DNA of 64,000 bases from Sulfurospirillum sp. UBA4058. GTDB taxonomy: Bacteria; Campylobacterota; Campylobacteria; Campylobacterales; Sulfurospirillaceae. Each line of letters opens with the position of its first letter. The first letter of the stretch is position 1. The stretch is from NCBI GenBank assembly GCA_002382085.1, contig DFZK01000003.1, forward strand, positions 62,001 through 126,000, written 5' to 3'. Both the position numbers and the translations under genes were made by a program. A model generated the notes under the pieces. That model saw only the letters and a program-made list of their open reading frames with translations, was not told the DNA's origin and did not search any database. This document shows, in pieces, positions 34,111 to 42,609 of the stretch.

Positions 34111-35555
34111 TGTTCAAACGATTTTTCGGGCTTTTGATCCTTCCTTATCACCTCTTTGCATGTGCGCTTTGTGCGCTCTATACGCCCTCGGCAACCGTCA
34201 ACATTATGCTCGAAGGCGATGCTTCTACGCTCAAAGCAATCACGTTTGAATGGCATTTTAGTCAAGATTTTATCAAAACCCTGATCGATCGTTACGACGA
34301 TAACCGCAATAAAAAGCTCGATCCAGACGAGCTCAAGCGCATCGAGATTATTTTAAACAATTACGTCGCCAAAAAGCATTACCTCACGTCGGTCGAATAC
34401 ACCGCGCGAGGCGGTGAAGAAGCACACGTCGTACCGCTTAGCTTACATGTAAAGTCTAAAGAGCTTTTTTTCCGAAGCAGCGACGACTTGGTTTTTCGCT
34501 TTCGCTCCGATACGACGCAAGCCCTTTTGCCCGAAGACGAACTTTCGTTTACGATCGAAGACAACGAAGGCTTTTTCGTCTTTTTGATCCACGGCATTCA
34601 GCCCGCCGACGCAAACGTTTTCCCTTTTGAATTCAATCTTTTTAACCATATCGCCTTTATGAAAATAAGCCCCAAGACGCAAGGAAACGTCCAAACGATC
34701 CGTCCGACTCCAAGTGAACCGCTTCCGGCGAAAACAACGCTTGAAACACCCGAAACCAAAACGCTTGAGGTTATGCCTTCCGACGAATCGCGGCTGCTCG
34801 TTTGGCTCAAAAATGCCTTAACGTCGACGCAACGTATGATTCAAGACACGATGTCGGGGCTGAAAGAAAAAGCTTCTTTTGCGGGTTATCTGCTCTTTTT
34901 AGGTCTTTCGTTTCTCTACGGAGTGCTTCATGCGGCAGGTCCGGGGCATGGCAAAACGTTGGTCAGTTCGTACCTTTTTGCCGCAAATCACGGCTATGCC
35001 AAAGCCTTCAGCATGGCGGGACTCATCGGGCTTGTTCACACGTTTTCGGCATTTTTACTGACGTTGACGATCTATCTTCTGTTTGACCTTTTCTTTAATG
35101 CCTTTTTTACCGACGTCAGTTTTTACACGACCAAGATTTCGGCACTCATCATTCTTGCCATCGTTGCGTATATGGCGTATCGCAAGATCAAAGCGCATCG
35201 AGCACGCCCAAAAATCGTCGCTTTTTCCGCCCATCCTTTTACATGTAACTGTGCGGCATGTTCTCCCAAATCGCAAAGTAGCGACTGGGGCGTCGTTTTG
35301 AGTGCCGGTATCGTTCCTTGTCCCGGAACCGTTGCGATCTTCACGTTTGCACTCTCCAACCATGCCTACACGCTAGGATTTTTAAGTGCTTTTTGTATGA
35401 GTTTGGGCATGAGTCTTATCATCGCGGCGGCGGCGTTTTCGACTTTGTACGCTAAAAAACGTTTTCAGTCAAAAACGCCTCGCTTTTTAGTCCATTCCGA
35501 AAGTATCGCCTTAGCGATTATGTTGACTCTCGGGCTTGTCCTTTTGTTCGCATGA
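34110..35555 (+). CDS. Fusion of a DUF1007-like domain and an RcnA-like transporter
   Basis: A 481-residue protein starting on TAATG, directly after the previous stop. Residues 1-25 form a signal region with Cys (HLFACALCALY); a DUF1007-like domain follows with the EF-hand-like loop DRYDDNRNKKLDPDE; a Pro/Thr-rich linker (about 210-250) leads to a six-helix transporter with HAAGPGHGKTLVSSYL and IVPCPGTVAIF. A cytoplasmic or periplasmic loop carries four Cys-type residues (FTCNCAACS), a likely metal site. The fusion supports physical cooperation of DUF1007 and the transporter. Confidence 0.8.
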   Translation: MFKRFFGLLILPYHLFACALCALYTPSATVNIMLEGDASTLKAITFEWHFSQDFIKTLIDRYDDNRNKKLDPDELKRIEIILNNYVAKKHYLTSVEYTARGGEEAHVVPLSLHVKSKELFFRSSDDLVFRFRSDTTQALLPEDELSFTIEDNEGFFVFLIHGIQPADANVFPFEFNLFNHIAFMKISPKTQGNVQTIRPTPSEPLPAKTTLETPETKTLEVMPSDESRLLVWLKNALTSTQRMIQDTMSGLKEKASFAGYLLFLGLSFLYGVLHAAGPGHGKTLVSSYLFAANHGYAKAFSMAGLIGLVHTFSAFLLTLTIYLLFDLFFNAFFTDVSFYTTKISALIILAIVAYMAYRKIKAHRARPKIVAFSAHPFTCNCAACSPKSQSSDWGVVLSAGIVPCPGTVAIFTFALSNHAYTLGFLSAFCMSLGMSLIIAAAAFSTLYAKKRFQSKTPRFLVHSESIALAIMLTLGLVLLFA

Positions 35556-36205
35556 GACGCTTTGTGAATAGCATTCTTGCGAAACTCTCGAACACGCGTT
35601 CCAAGCAACGCTTCAAACGCTACGTTAACACCGAGTTTTCTTTGACTACACGCACACGCATCGTAGGTGTTTTGGCTTCTTTTAAAATGAGTTTTGCAAG
35701 AAGCTTAACGCTTTTCATCGGCTGCGTAAGCCTTTTATCGGCACATCCGCATGTCTTTATCGATACGCGTATTTCCGTCGAGCAGGAAAAAATTTGGATT
35801 TTATGGACGTTTGACGAGATGACGTCGTCGATTTTAATGCAAGATTACGACAAAAACCGCGATAAAATGTTAGACGATAAAGAGATTGCTTTTTTGAAAA
35901 AAGACCATTTCGACACGATCGCCAACTACAGTTTTTTTATGCATCCTTTTGACGGGGAAGAAGAGAAAACCATCACGCACGTCGATGATTTTATGGCATC
36001 GTTTGAAGATTCGAAGTTACGTTATCTCTTTAGCATTCCTCGTCCGAAGATTCCCACGTACGAGTTGCGTTTTTACGACGGAGAGATGTACGTTGCGATG
36101 ATCGTGAAGCCGGAATTTTTAACATGTCAAAAACCTTTTACATGTCGAACCAGAGGCTACGACGCCGACTTTTATTACGGCTATCAAGTGATCATTCGTC
36201 AATAA
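35552..36205 (+). CDS. DUF1007 periplasmic protein (third copy in cassette)
   Basis: Starting at the ATGA overlap (35552) the protein has 217 residues, but a signal peptide (LTLFIGCVSLLSAHPHVFI) begins only at the ATG at 35687; the first 45 residues are basic and not family-like, so the later start may be real. The mature part is a DUF1007 domain with another EF-hand-like loop, DYDKNRDKMLDDKE. A perfect stem-loop follows the stop immediately, closing the four-gene cassette. Role inferred as periplasmic metal handling for the neighbouring transporters. Confidence 0.7.
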   Translation: MRRFVNSILAKLSNTRSKQRFKRYVNTEFSLTTRTRIVGVLASFKMSFARSLTLFIGCVSLLSAHPHVFIDTRISVEQEKIWILWTFDEMTSSILMQDYDKNRDKMLDDKEIAFLKKDHFDTIANYSFFMHPFDGEEEKTITHVDDFMASFEDSKLRYLFSIPRPKIPTYELRFYDGEMYVAMIVKPEFLTCQKPFTCRTRGYDADFYYGYQVIIRQ

Positions 36206-36228
36206 ACCAAGAGGAGATCCTCTTGGTT
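36205..36228 (+). terminator. Stem-loop closing the DUF1007/RcnA cassette
   Basis: AACCAAGAGGA and TCCTCTTGGTT are perfectly complementary with only two bases between, beginning at the last base of the stop codon of the DUF1007 gene. No long T-run follows, so termination strength is uncertain. Confidence 0.6.
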
Positions 36229-36315
36229 AGCACGCGCACCCTTTGAAAAGGAGCTTCTCTTTTCTGCTACGCGTTTCCGCGACGTGTGCGGCGTTAGCGC
36301 ATCGAAGAAACGTTT

Positions 36316-36822
36316 TCATGCGCACGCCTTCATTTCCGCTTCGATTTGTTTGCACCACGTATCGATACGACCGGCGGTCAATTCGCTTTGGTTGTCCTCA
36401 TCCAATGCAAGTCCTACGAATTTCCCGTCCACAATCGAAGCGGAGTGGTCAAACGAATAGCCCTCGTTAGCCCATGCACCGATCACGCATGCGCCTTGTT
36501 CGACCGCTTTGTCGTAAATAACGCGCATCGCGCTGACATAGTCGCTTCCGTAACCTTCTTGATCGCCCATACCGAATAATGCGACTTTTTTACCGCTCAA
36601 ATCTACTTTGGACAGATGCGTCATAAAACTTTCCCAATCGTCTTGTAATTCGCCGTCGTACCATGTCGAGGTTCCGAAAATCAGTAGATCGTATTTTGCC
36701 AGCTCTTCGCCGCTTTTGAGTTTACCTACGTCGTAACTGTCCGCACCGAGTTTTTTTTGAATCATACTTGCCGCTTCTGCGGTATTGCCGTTGGTGCTTC
36801 CGTAAAAAATGCCGATAGTCAT
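36316..36822 (-). CDS. fldA: Flavodoxin
   Basis: A 168-residue long-chain flavodoxin: FMN phosphate loop GSTNGNTA at residues 8-15, the first ring loop GTSTWYDGELQDDW (about 50-63), and the second (FGMGDQEGYGSDY, about 83-95) with the flanking Tyr. It carries single electrons and replaces ferredoxin when iron is scarce; in Campylobacterota it also serves pyruvate oxidoreductase. AAGGAG precedes the ATG. It follows an unknown gene by 16 bases and both probably share the Fur-like site at 37314. Confidence 0.92.
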   Translation of the reverse strand: MTIGIFYGSTNGNTAEAASMIQKKLGADSYDVGKLKSGEELAKYDLLIFGTSTWYDGELQDDWESFMTHLSKVDLSGKKVALFGMGDQEGYGSDYVSAMRVIYDKAVEQGACVIGAWANEGYSFDHSASIVDGKFVGLALDEDNQSELTAGRIDTWCKQIEAEMKACA

Positions 36823-36838
36823 TGATGACTCCTTTAAA

Positions 36839-37285
36839 TTAATAAATCGTATAAGGTACGAGTTTGAGCGTATATTCCAAACCTAAAGCATCCAGTTTGG
36901 GCACTTTGATCGGAATATGCTTGCGAAAATTTTCGTTACGCGGGAAGAGCAAATAGATGTGTTTACACTCTTGCGATTCGAGCCGCGCAACGGCCTGATT
37001 GATTTCGTCGCATGCATCGATATCCACGCGCTTCTCAATCACCTTCCACGTCGGATATAGATGCAACGCTTCAGGACATCCGTCTTGGCAAATCACGATA
37101 CTCTCTTTTTCCAAGCTAATCGCGCTATGAGGATTTTGGCGTTTGACGCGTTCAAAAATATAGTTCGTAAAAAGCTCGTACGTATTGATCGTGCGGTAAA
37201 AATAAGGATGACTCGAAAGCAAAGCGATATCTTCCGAATCAAAGCGTCGACTGATCTCATGAAGCGTTGAATACGATTCCGACAT
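36839..37285 (-). CDS. Unknown protein cotranscribed with flavodoxin
   Basis: I do not recognise this 148-residue cytoplasmic protein. It has no membrane segment; a central SIVICQDGCPEALHLYPTW stretch and a Cys at SQECKHIYLLFPRN stand out. An AGAGGA site precedes the ATG. It lies directly upstream of fldA on the same strand and behind a Fur-like box, so it is likely iron-regulated and may be a partner or regulator of flavodoxin-dependent metabolism (inference). Confidence 0.7.
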   Translation of the reverse strand: MSESYSTLHEISRRFDSEDIALLSSHPYFYRTINTYELFTNYIFERVKRQNPHSAISLEKESIVICQDGCPEALHLYPTWKVIEKRVDIDACDEINQAVARLESQECKHIYLLFPRNENFRKHIPIKVPKLDALGLEYTLKLVPYTIY

Positions 37286-37313
37286 GGCATCCTCTTTGTT
37301 TAATTTATTGAAA

Positions 37314-37328
37314 TGATAACCGTTTTCA
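37314..37328. promoter_or_regulatory. Fur-box-like site before the flavodoxin operon
   Basis: TGATAACCGTTTTCA matches 11 of 14 Fur-box positions and sits 29 bases upstream of the gene at 36839-37285. The extended dyad TTGAAA...TTTTCAA surrounds it. Confidence 0.5.
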
Positions 37329-37433
37329 ACTAATATGTCAAGAGCTTTTCAGCCGTATCGGAGTAAAATTTTCATTATTTTGTTAAACTTCTTACCGCTT
37401 TTGATTCGCGGAATGAGAAGATAAGGAAAACGT

Positions 37434-38060
37434 ATGCCGCTTGATCTTCTGACGTTTTTGATTGCTATCACGCTTCTCACGATGACGCCCGGTGCCGATA
37501 CGATGATCGTTATTCGCAACACGCTTCGAGGCGGTGCTAAAGACGGATTGGTTTCCAGCTTGGGGATTTGTTCGGGACTTTTTGTGCACGCTACGCTTTC
37601 GGCAGTGGGAATCTCGGCAGTGCTTTTATACTCGGCGACGGCTTTTACGCTCTTGAAAATTGCGGGAGCTTTATATCTGATTTGGCTTGGAATCGGCTCT
37701 TTTAAAGCCTTGTGGAACAGTACCAAAGTGCATCAAAAAGCCGTTGAGAAAAAACCGTTTTCCTTTTGGGTCTCATTAAGGGAAGGTTTTTTATCCAACG
37801 TCCTCAACCCCAAAGCCGTTATTTTCTATATGGCGTTTTTACCGCAATTTATCAACCACGAACACTCCGCCCTAGCCCAATCGCTTTTTTTAGCATTGCT
37901 TCATTTTATCGTCGGAACGATTTGGCAGGCGATTTTAGTTTATACGATCGTCTCCGCCAACGGCTTTATTACGAAAAAAAGCGTACGCCAAAGCTTGGAC
38001 GCCGTCTCCGGCGTCGTGATGCTTGGGCTTGGTATTCGCCTTTTGATGGAAAAACGTTAA
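37434..38060 (+). CDS. LysE/RhtB-family amino-acid exporter
   Basis: A 208-residue protein with six membrane helices and the family motif TPGADTMIVIRNTLRGGAKDGLVSSLGI near the N-terminus, and LREGFLSNVLNPKAVIFYMAFLPQF in the middle. These carriers export amino acids or their analogues by proton antiport. AAGGAA precedes the ATG. It converges with the epimerase gene (4-base overlap). A paralogue lies at 42610. Confidence 0.87.
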   Translation: MPLDLLTFLIAITLLTMTPGADTMIVIRNTLRGGAKDGLVSSLGICSGLFVHATLSAVGISAVLLYSATAFTLLKIAGALYLIWLGIGSFKALWNSTKVHQKAVEKKPFSFWVSLREGFLSNVLNPKAVIFYMAFLPQFINHEHSALAQSLFLALLHFIVGTIWQAILVYTIVSANGFITKKSVRQSLDAVSGVVMLGLGIRLLMEKR

Positions 38061-38872
38061 GCCAAGATTTTGGTTAAAGAGCTCTTCGCATCCGCATACG
38101 CAAACGTAAAGCCTTGTGCAAGTAAGGCTTTAGGATAGGCTTCTTTGCTATCCAAAAGCACGCAAGAGCCCTCTCCGAAAAGCATTTTGATAATAAACGC
38201 GGGGACGGGAATCAAGGTCGGTCGATGCAACACTTCCCCCAAAATTTTCGTAAAATGAAAATTACTGAGCGGTTGCGGAGAGGTTGCGTTGTAAATGCCT
38301 TCAAGTCGGTGCGTTAACACAAAATCGTAAATCGACACCAAATCGTCGATATCGATCCAGCTCATCACCGCACGTCCGTCGCCGATGATACCGCCTAAGC
38401 CCATACGAAACGCCGGCAACATTTTTTCCAAAGCACCTCCGTTTCCAAGAACGACTCCAAAGCGTAAGATCGCAGTCGGTTTAGCACATTTTTGCGCCTC
38501 AGCTTCCCAATCCAATGCAAGATGCGCCAAAAAATCGTCTCCGTAGCGAGCGTTTGTCTCGTCGCATGCAACGTTATTGCGATAAATTCCAACCGCCGAC
38601 GTAGAAATAAAATGCGCGACGTCACTTTGATTGATCGCGGCAACCAACTTTTTCGTCGTCTCGATGCGGCTACTATAGAGCACCTTTTTATACGCTTCGT
38701 CCCAACGCGCCGCGATAGGCGCACCCGCAAGATTGAAAACGGCATCGACGCCGTGAAGCTTTTGGACGATTTTGGCTTCATCGTCGCCGCGTTCAATCGC
38801 TACGAAATCGGGAAATGCTTTCTTAAGCGCATGGGCTACAAAACCGCTCGCTCCGCTGATAGCTATTTTCAT
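38057..38872 (-). CDS. TIGR01777/YfcH-type NAD(P)-dependent epimerase
   Basis: A 271-residue Rossmann protein: nucleotide loop ISGASGFVAHAL at residue 4-15, VFNLAGAPIAARW, the catalytic region STSAVGIY and the C-terminal DUF1731-like part (LFGEGSCVLLDSKEAYPKALLAQGF). This family resembles sugar epimerases but its substrate is unknown. It starts with AAGGA and lies directly after the NosL-like gene, so it may be read from the same operon. Confidence 0.87.
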   Translation of the reverse strand: MKIAISGASGFVAHALKKAFPDFVAIERGDDEAKIVQKLHGVDAVFNLAGAPIAARWDEAYKKVLYSSRIETTKKLVAAINQSDVAHFISTSAVGIYRNNVACDETNARYGDDFLAHLALDWEAEAQKCAKPTAILRFGVVLGNGGALEKMLPAFRMGLGGIIGDGRAVMSWIDIDDLVSIYDFVLTHRLEGIYNATSPQPLSNFHFTKILGEVLHRPTLIPVPAFIIKMLFGEGSCVLLDSKEAYPKALLAQGFTFAYADAKSSLTKILA

Positions 38873-38873
38873 A

Positions 38874-39383
38874 TTAACGTCCTTTTAGAAGATTTTGTCT
38901 CACTTTGGGATCTTGCATCGTCTCGCCGCGAAGCATGCGAAGCCGCATCGGCTCAAAACCGATACGCCCTTCTTGAAACTGCTCATAGGCACGAAAACCG
39001 TAAAGCATCGGCGTTTTATCGTCGATAGAATAAAAAGCCCCGTAAGCATCGATATAACGCTTCGTATCGCCGCTAAAAACCCAAAAAACGACGTTGCGAG
39101 GCTCTAACTTTTGCTCTTTAAGCCACAAAATCGCACATCCGACGTCATCGAAAAAATGCGTTTTATGATCCGCGGTAATAATTTGCGCCGTATCGTTTTT
39201 GCCGACAAGGTACATGTGGCAAACGGGGCACTGTAAAGTATTGTCGGTAAAATCCAATGCCTTGGCTTCTTTATTGACGATTTCGCTCGGAAGCCGATGC
39301 GAAACGGACAAAAACCAAAACAGTCCGCCAAGGGAAAGCAAAGGGAATACCACCAAAAGTACCGTGCCGAGATACCGTCTCAT
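38874..39383 (-). CDS. NosL-like metal-binding lipoprotein or membrane-anchored protein
   Basis: A 169-residue protein with one N-terminal membrane helix (TVLLVVFPLLSLGGLFWFLSV) and a periplasmic domain containing CPVCHMYL followed by HFFDDVGCAILWLKE, which resembles the metal-site region of NosL copper chaperones (Cys-x-Met type). It lacks a clear lipobox. The ATG at 39383 overlaps the upstream stop as ATGA. It is the last gene of a five-gene operon with an ABC transporter and a CxxC membrane protein. Probably carries copper or another thiophilic metal to an outer partner. Confidence 0.68.
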   Translation of the reverse strand: MRRYLGTVLLVVFPLLSLGGLFWFLSVSHRLPSEIVNKEAKALDFTDNTLQCPVCHMYLVGKNDTAQIITADHKTHFFDDVGCAILWLKEQKLEPRNVVFWVFSGDTKRYIDAYGAFYSIDDKTPMLYGFRAYEQFQEGRIGFEPMRLRMLRGETMQDPKVRQNLLKGR

Positions 39384-40342
39384 AACCACACTCCGTTGCG
39401 TAGATAATAACTTAAGGGATACAGGCTAATCCCGATGACGTAGAGAGTATTGAAAAACAAGCTCAGATTGTAGAAACGTTTCGTATAGCGTTTTTGTACC
39501 AAGTCGAGTACGCCGCCCGCCGCTGCGTAAAACGTTCCCGCAAACAAAAGTGCGTACAAAAGATAGCCGACGTAAAAATACTCTTTTTGCAAAAGACAAA
39601 ACGGGCAGTGGTGCGTAGGCAATTCGTACACGTAAGGGCTAAAAAATAAAATAAGCGCGATCAATGCGAAAAGTGCCAACAAAAGATTGGAAACGACCGA
39701 CGCTAAAGGAGAACGACTTCCGTAAGCCGCAACGCTCAATGCAAAACATCCGTAAAAAATCATCATCCAAATTTTTTCATCGACGCTAAAGAGTAAGGAA
39801 ATCGAAGAAGTGCTTGCTGCCGAGAAGAGCGTGCCGCAACAACTAACGATTTTACTGACGTTCAAAGAGGTAAAAAAGCCGATCTCCAAACCGATCTCCG
39901 CAAAAAGCGGTATAAAAAAGAGCATAAAAAGAACAAATTTTAACCGCGTAAAAGGAAGCTTTTCTTCATTCATATCCGCATCGTTGAGTAAAAGCCAAAA
40001 GCCGAAAACGTAGAGATTAACGATCTTAAAAAGCGTCAAATAAAGCCCGAAATCGACCGAATTGACCACCCCGCTCGCACACATCGCCCCCGTGATGATG
40101 GAAGAGAGTTTGTCGCAGGTATAGATGAAAAAAGCAAACAAAGGAATTTTGAGCATAAAAATATAGTTAATAATGACTGAAACCAAATAACTCTGACGAT
40201 GCAAGGCATACTGCAACTCCGTCGTTTCGTGGCTTCTCCAACGCCATGCGATACGTGCGCTGAGCACAAAGGCAATCCCCCCGAAAAATAAAAAAACGGC
40301 ATCTAAGAGTAAAAGCGCAATAATTTCCGGCGTCAGACTCAT
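39380..40342 (-). CDS. Polytopic membrane protein with CxxC motif
   Basis: A 320-residue protein with about eight membrane helices. A loop between helices carries THHCPFCLLQKEY, a His-flanked CxxC reminiscent of DsbB/VKOR-type redox centres or metal relays; two further Cys (SCC) sit in a membrane segment. It is translationally coupled to its ABC ATPase and NosL-like neighbours. I recognise no named family. Role inferred: membrane step of metal or disulfide transfer. Confidence 0.6.
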   Translation of the reverse strand: MSLTPEIIALLLLDAVFLFFGGIAFVLSARIAWRWRSHETTELQYALHRQSYLVSVIINYIFMLKIPLFAFFIYTCDKLSSIITGAMCASGVVNSVDFGLYLTLFKIVNLYVFGFWLLLNDADMNEEKLPFTRLKFVLFMLFFIPLFAEIGLEIGFFTSLNVSKIVSCCGTLFSAASTSSISLLFSVDEKIWMMIFYGCFALSVAAYGSRSPLASVVSNLLLALFALIALILFFSPYVYELPTHHCPFCLLQKEYFYVGYLLYALLFAGTFYAAAGGVLDLVQKRYTKRFYNLSLFFNTLYVIGISLYPLSYYLRNGVWL

Positions 40343-41004
40343 ACGATACGTCCGTTTTTCAACTCAATAATACGATCGACGAACGCCAAATCGAAAAAGA
40401 GCGGATCGTGTGTTGCGATCAACAACGTTACGCCGCTTTGTTTTAACATGTAAAGATGCTCGATCAGTTCCGTAGAAAGTTTTGCATCTAAATTGGCGGT
40501 CGGTTCATCCGCCAAAATCAAAACGGGATCGTTGATCAATGCCCGCGCAATTGCGACGCGTTGTTGTTCGCCTCCCGAAAGGCGTCTCACGTCTCGTTTG
40601 GCTTTAGACGCAATGCACAAGGCTTCCATCTTGGCGCGTGCTTTTTCCTGCAAGACATGTAACGGAAGATTGGCGGGAATCAGCGGTGCGATCACGTTTT
40701 CTTCGACGTTCAGCCCGGGGATCAAATGAAATTTTTGGAAAATAAACCCGATATGCGCACGCCTAAAAAGCGCGCTAAGGTGTTCGGGCAACTTGGAAAT
40801 TTCCCGATCCAAAACGCGTATCTCGCCCGAACTAGGCTGAGCCAATCCGGCGATCAAAGAGAGCAAGGTACTTTTGCCGCTTCCGCTGGCACCTCTTAGC
40901 ACCACGCATTCGCCTTGCGCAATCTCCAAAGAGACGTCACTCAACGCTTCGATCGCTTCGTCGCCTTGCGCAAAGCGTTTGTAGACATGATGCAAGCGTA
41001 TCAT
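40339..41004 (-). CDS. ABC ATPase of the LolD/MacB type
   Basis: A 221-residue ATPase: Walker A GASGSGKST, Q-loop IFQKFHLIPG, signature LSGGEQQRVA, Walker B LILADEPTANLD and H-loop IATHDP. All residues are intact. The IPGLNVEENV stretch after the Q-loop is typical of the LolD/MacB/FtsE group that drives FtsX-type permeases by mechanotransmission. The ATG at 41004 overlaps the permease stop as ATGA. It works with the permease at 41001. Confidence 0.88.
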   Translation of the reverse strand: MIRLHHVYKRFAQGDEAIEALSDVSLEIAQGECVVLRGASGSGKSTLLSLIAGLAQPSSGEIRVLDREISKLPEHLSALFRRAHIGFIFQKFHLIPGLNVEENVIAPLIPANLPLHVLQEKARAKMEALCIASKAKRDVRRLSGGEQQRVAIARALINDPVLILADEPTANLDAKLSTELIEHLYMLKQSGVTLLIATHDPLFFDLAFVDRIIELKNGRIV

Positions 41005-42188
41005 CGCATCACCTCGTCCGCATCCAAGCAGGCGGCTTTCCACGCAGGAATTAAGGTCGCCGCGATATAAACGGGTACGCTGAGGAAAAAGAGTAGCACG
41101 ATCATTTTAACGTCCACGCTAAAGGGTAAGCGAAACGGGGGTTTAAGTTCGGAATAACCGATAAAAACGGAGCGCAATAGCGGTGCCTGTAAAACGTACA
41201 CGAAAAAAAGTGCCGCACAAAATCCCGTAATAAAGGCACTAAACGCCATCACGAAGCTTTCGTAAAACTTTACATGTACAATGTCGCTCATACGCCAACC
41301 CAGTGCTTTTAAAATGCCGATTTCGCGTCTTTCTTCCGAACTCAGAGCACTGGCTTTATCGTAAATCACGATAAAAAAGGCAAAAACGCATACGATAAAA
41401 AGCGAAAGAAAAAAGCCGCTTTTATAGTCGAAAATATTTTGGTAGCTAATGCGAAGATCGTCTTGCGTGATCGCCCGCAAATCGGGATAGCGTTCGGTAA
41501 TTTTTTGCACGATCGTCGGAATCTCGACGGGATTGTTGACATGTACGACGATATCGGTCGCTTCTTCGGGCGACATCCCGAAAATAGCATACGCCGCTTG
41601 CTTGGGAACCAACATCAAGTCGTTTGACTCTAACGCAATATCGGAGTGAAAAACACCCGCGATTTTGAGAGGATACCGCTCGCCTTTGGGTGTAATAAAA
41701 TTGAAAAAATCGCTGTAGTAATTCTCCTGCAAGACGTTTTTAACGCCCTCTCCTACGATCATTCCGCCCTCTTTTTCGAGCGTTAAGAGATCAAACGTTC
41801 GGGTCAATTCGCTCAAACGTTTTTTATAAGGCTCTTCATACGCATCGACGCCGACGATTGAAAAATTCACACCCGCGGGTTTAAAATAGTAGTATCCCCA
41901 AACGCGAGGCATCACACGTTCGACGCCGTTAAACGCTAAAATCGTATCGACGCGAGAGAGAGAAACATTGGTCTGTTTCCCTGCAACAAAACGTTGAAGC
42001 GTAATCTGAGGCAACGTTTTTAACGTCGTATTGAGTTCGAGTTTAATCGCATCGGCAATCATCAAGACCGACGCCAAAAGAAAAATTAAAAGCGAAAGTA
42101 CGATCAATATAAAAACGCTTTTCCCGCCTTGTCTTTTCAAAGAACCTAAAGCGTAATCGAGCAGTAAAACATTGACGTTAGCGAGCAT
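41001..42188 (-). CDS. FtsX-type ABC permease
   Basis: A 395-residue permease with one N-terminal helix (VFILIVLSLLIFLLASVLMI), a large periplasmic domain of about 200 residues, and three C-terminal helices, with SSEERREIGILKALGW, the cytoplasmic coupling motif of MacB/LolC/FtsX proteins. Start with AAGGAT at 42188; it overlaps the small upstream gene by 11 bases. These transporters act on lipoproteins or periplasmic substrates; with the NosL-like and CxxC partners, delivery of a metal-loaded or lipid-anchored protein is a plausible inferred role. Confidence 0.85.
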   Translation of the reverse strand: MLANVNVLLLDYALGSLKRQGGKSVFILIVLSLLIFLLASVLMIADAIKLELNTTLKTLPQITLQRFVAGKQTNVSLSRVDTILAFNGVERVMPRVWGYYYFKPAGVNFSIVGVDAYEEPYKKRLSELTRTFDLLTLEKEGGMIVGEGVKNVLQENYYSDFFNFITPKGERYPLKIAGVFHSDIALESNDLMLVPKQAAYAIFGMSPEEATDIVVHVNNPVEIPTIVQKITERYPDLRAITQDDLRISYQNIFDYKSGFFLSLFIVCVFAFFIVIYDKASALSSEERREIGILKALGWRMSDIVHVKFYESFVMAFSAFITGFCAALFFVYVLQAPLLRSVFIGYSELKPPFRLPFSVDVKMIVLLFFLSVPVYIAATLIPAWKAACLDADEVMR

Positions 42189-42483
42189 ATTCGATCCTTG
42201 AAGAAGAGGCAAGCGCGTTAGGGCGATACACGAAAGTCGAAGGAAAATACTCTAGCAGTTCGGGCGATTCGTTGAAATACGAAAAAAGATCGCTCAAACT
42301 TCGATGCCTGACGTAATGCGCTTCGCTAACCAACGCCAAATCCGGCAAACCGACCAACGCGACGATATGTTCTTTTTTCATGAGCGTCTGCGTATCCAAA
42401 GAGCGTGTCTGTGAAAGGTAAACGATCTGAGCGACGGTGAAACTACCGATGATCGCAATGTAGATACTCCAAAGCCTTCGCAC
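42178..42483 (-). CDS. Small membrane-anchored protein, first gene of the NosL-ABC operon
   Basis: A protein of about 101 residues with one N-terminal membrane helix (LWSIYIAIIGSFTVAQIVYL) and a periplasmic tail without Cys. The GTG at 42483 has a GGAG site 6 bases away; the GTG at 42489 is too near the site. No family recognised. Position at the head of the operon and coupling to the permease suggest an accessory subunit. Confidence 0.6.
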   Translation of the reverse strand: MRRLWSIYIAIIGSFTVAQIVYLSQTRSLDTQTLMKKEHIVALVGLPDLALVSEAHYVRHRSLSDLFSYFNESPELLEYFPSTFVYRPNALASSSRIEYAR

Positions 42484-42609
42484 CCTCACGCTCCTTTAAA
42501 AATATGAGCGGATTGTACCACACGAACGCCTATTTATCAATACGCGTCAAAGGCTGACTTGATCGAAGCTATGCTACAATGCGCGCTCATTTGTTTTAAA
42601 GGATAGGTT

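Noticed and set aside
36243..36470. Possible plus-strand coding region opposite flavodoxin
   Set aside because: It is an Arg/Cys-rich shadow of the fldA coding strand without a ribosome site.
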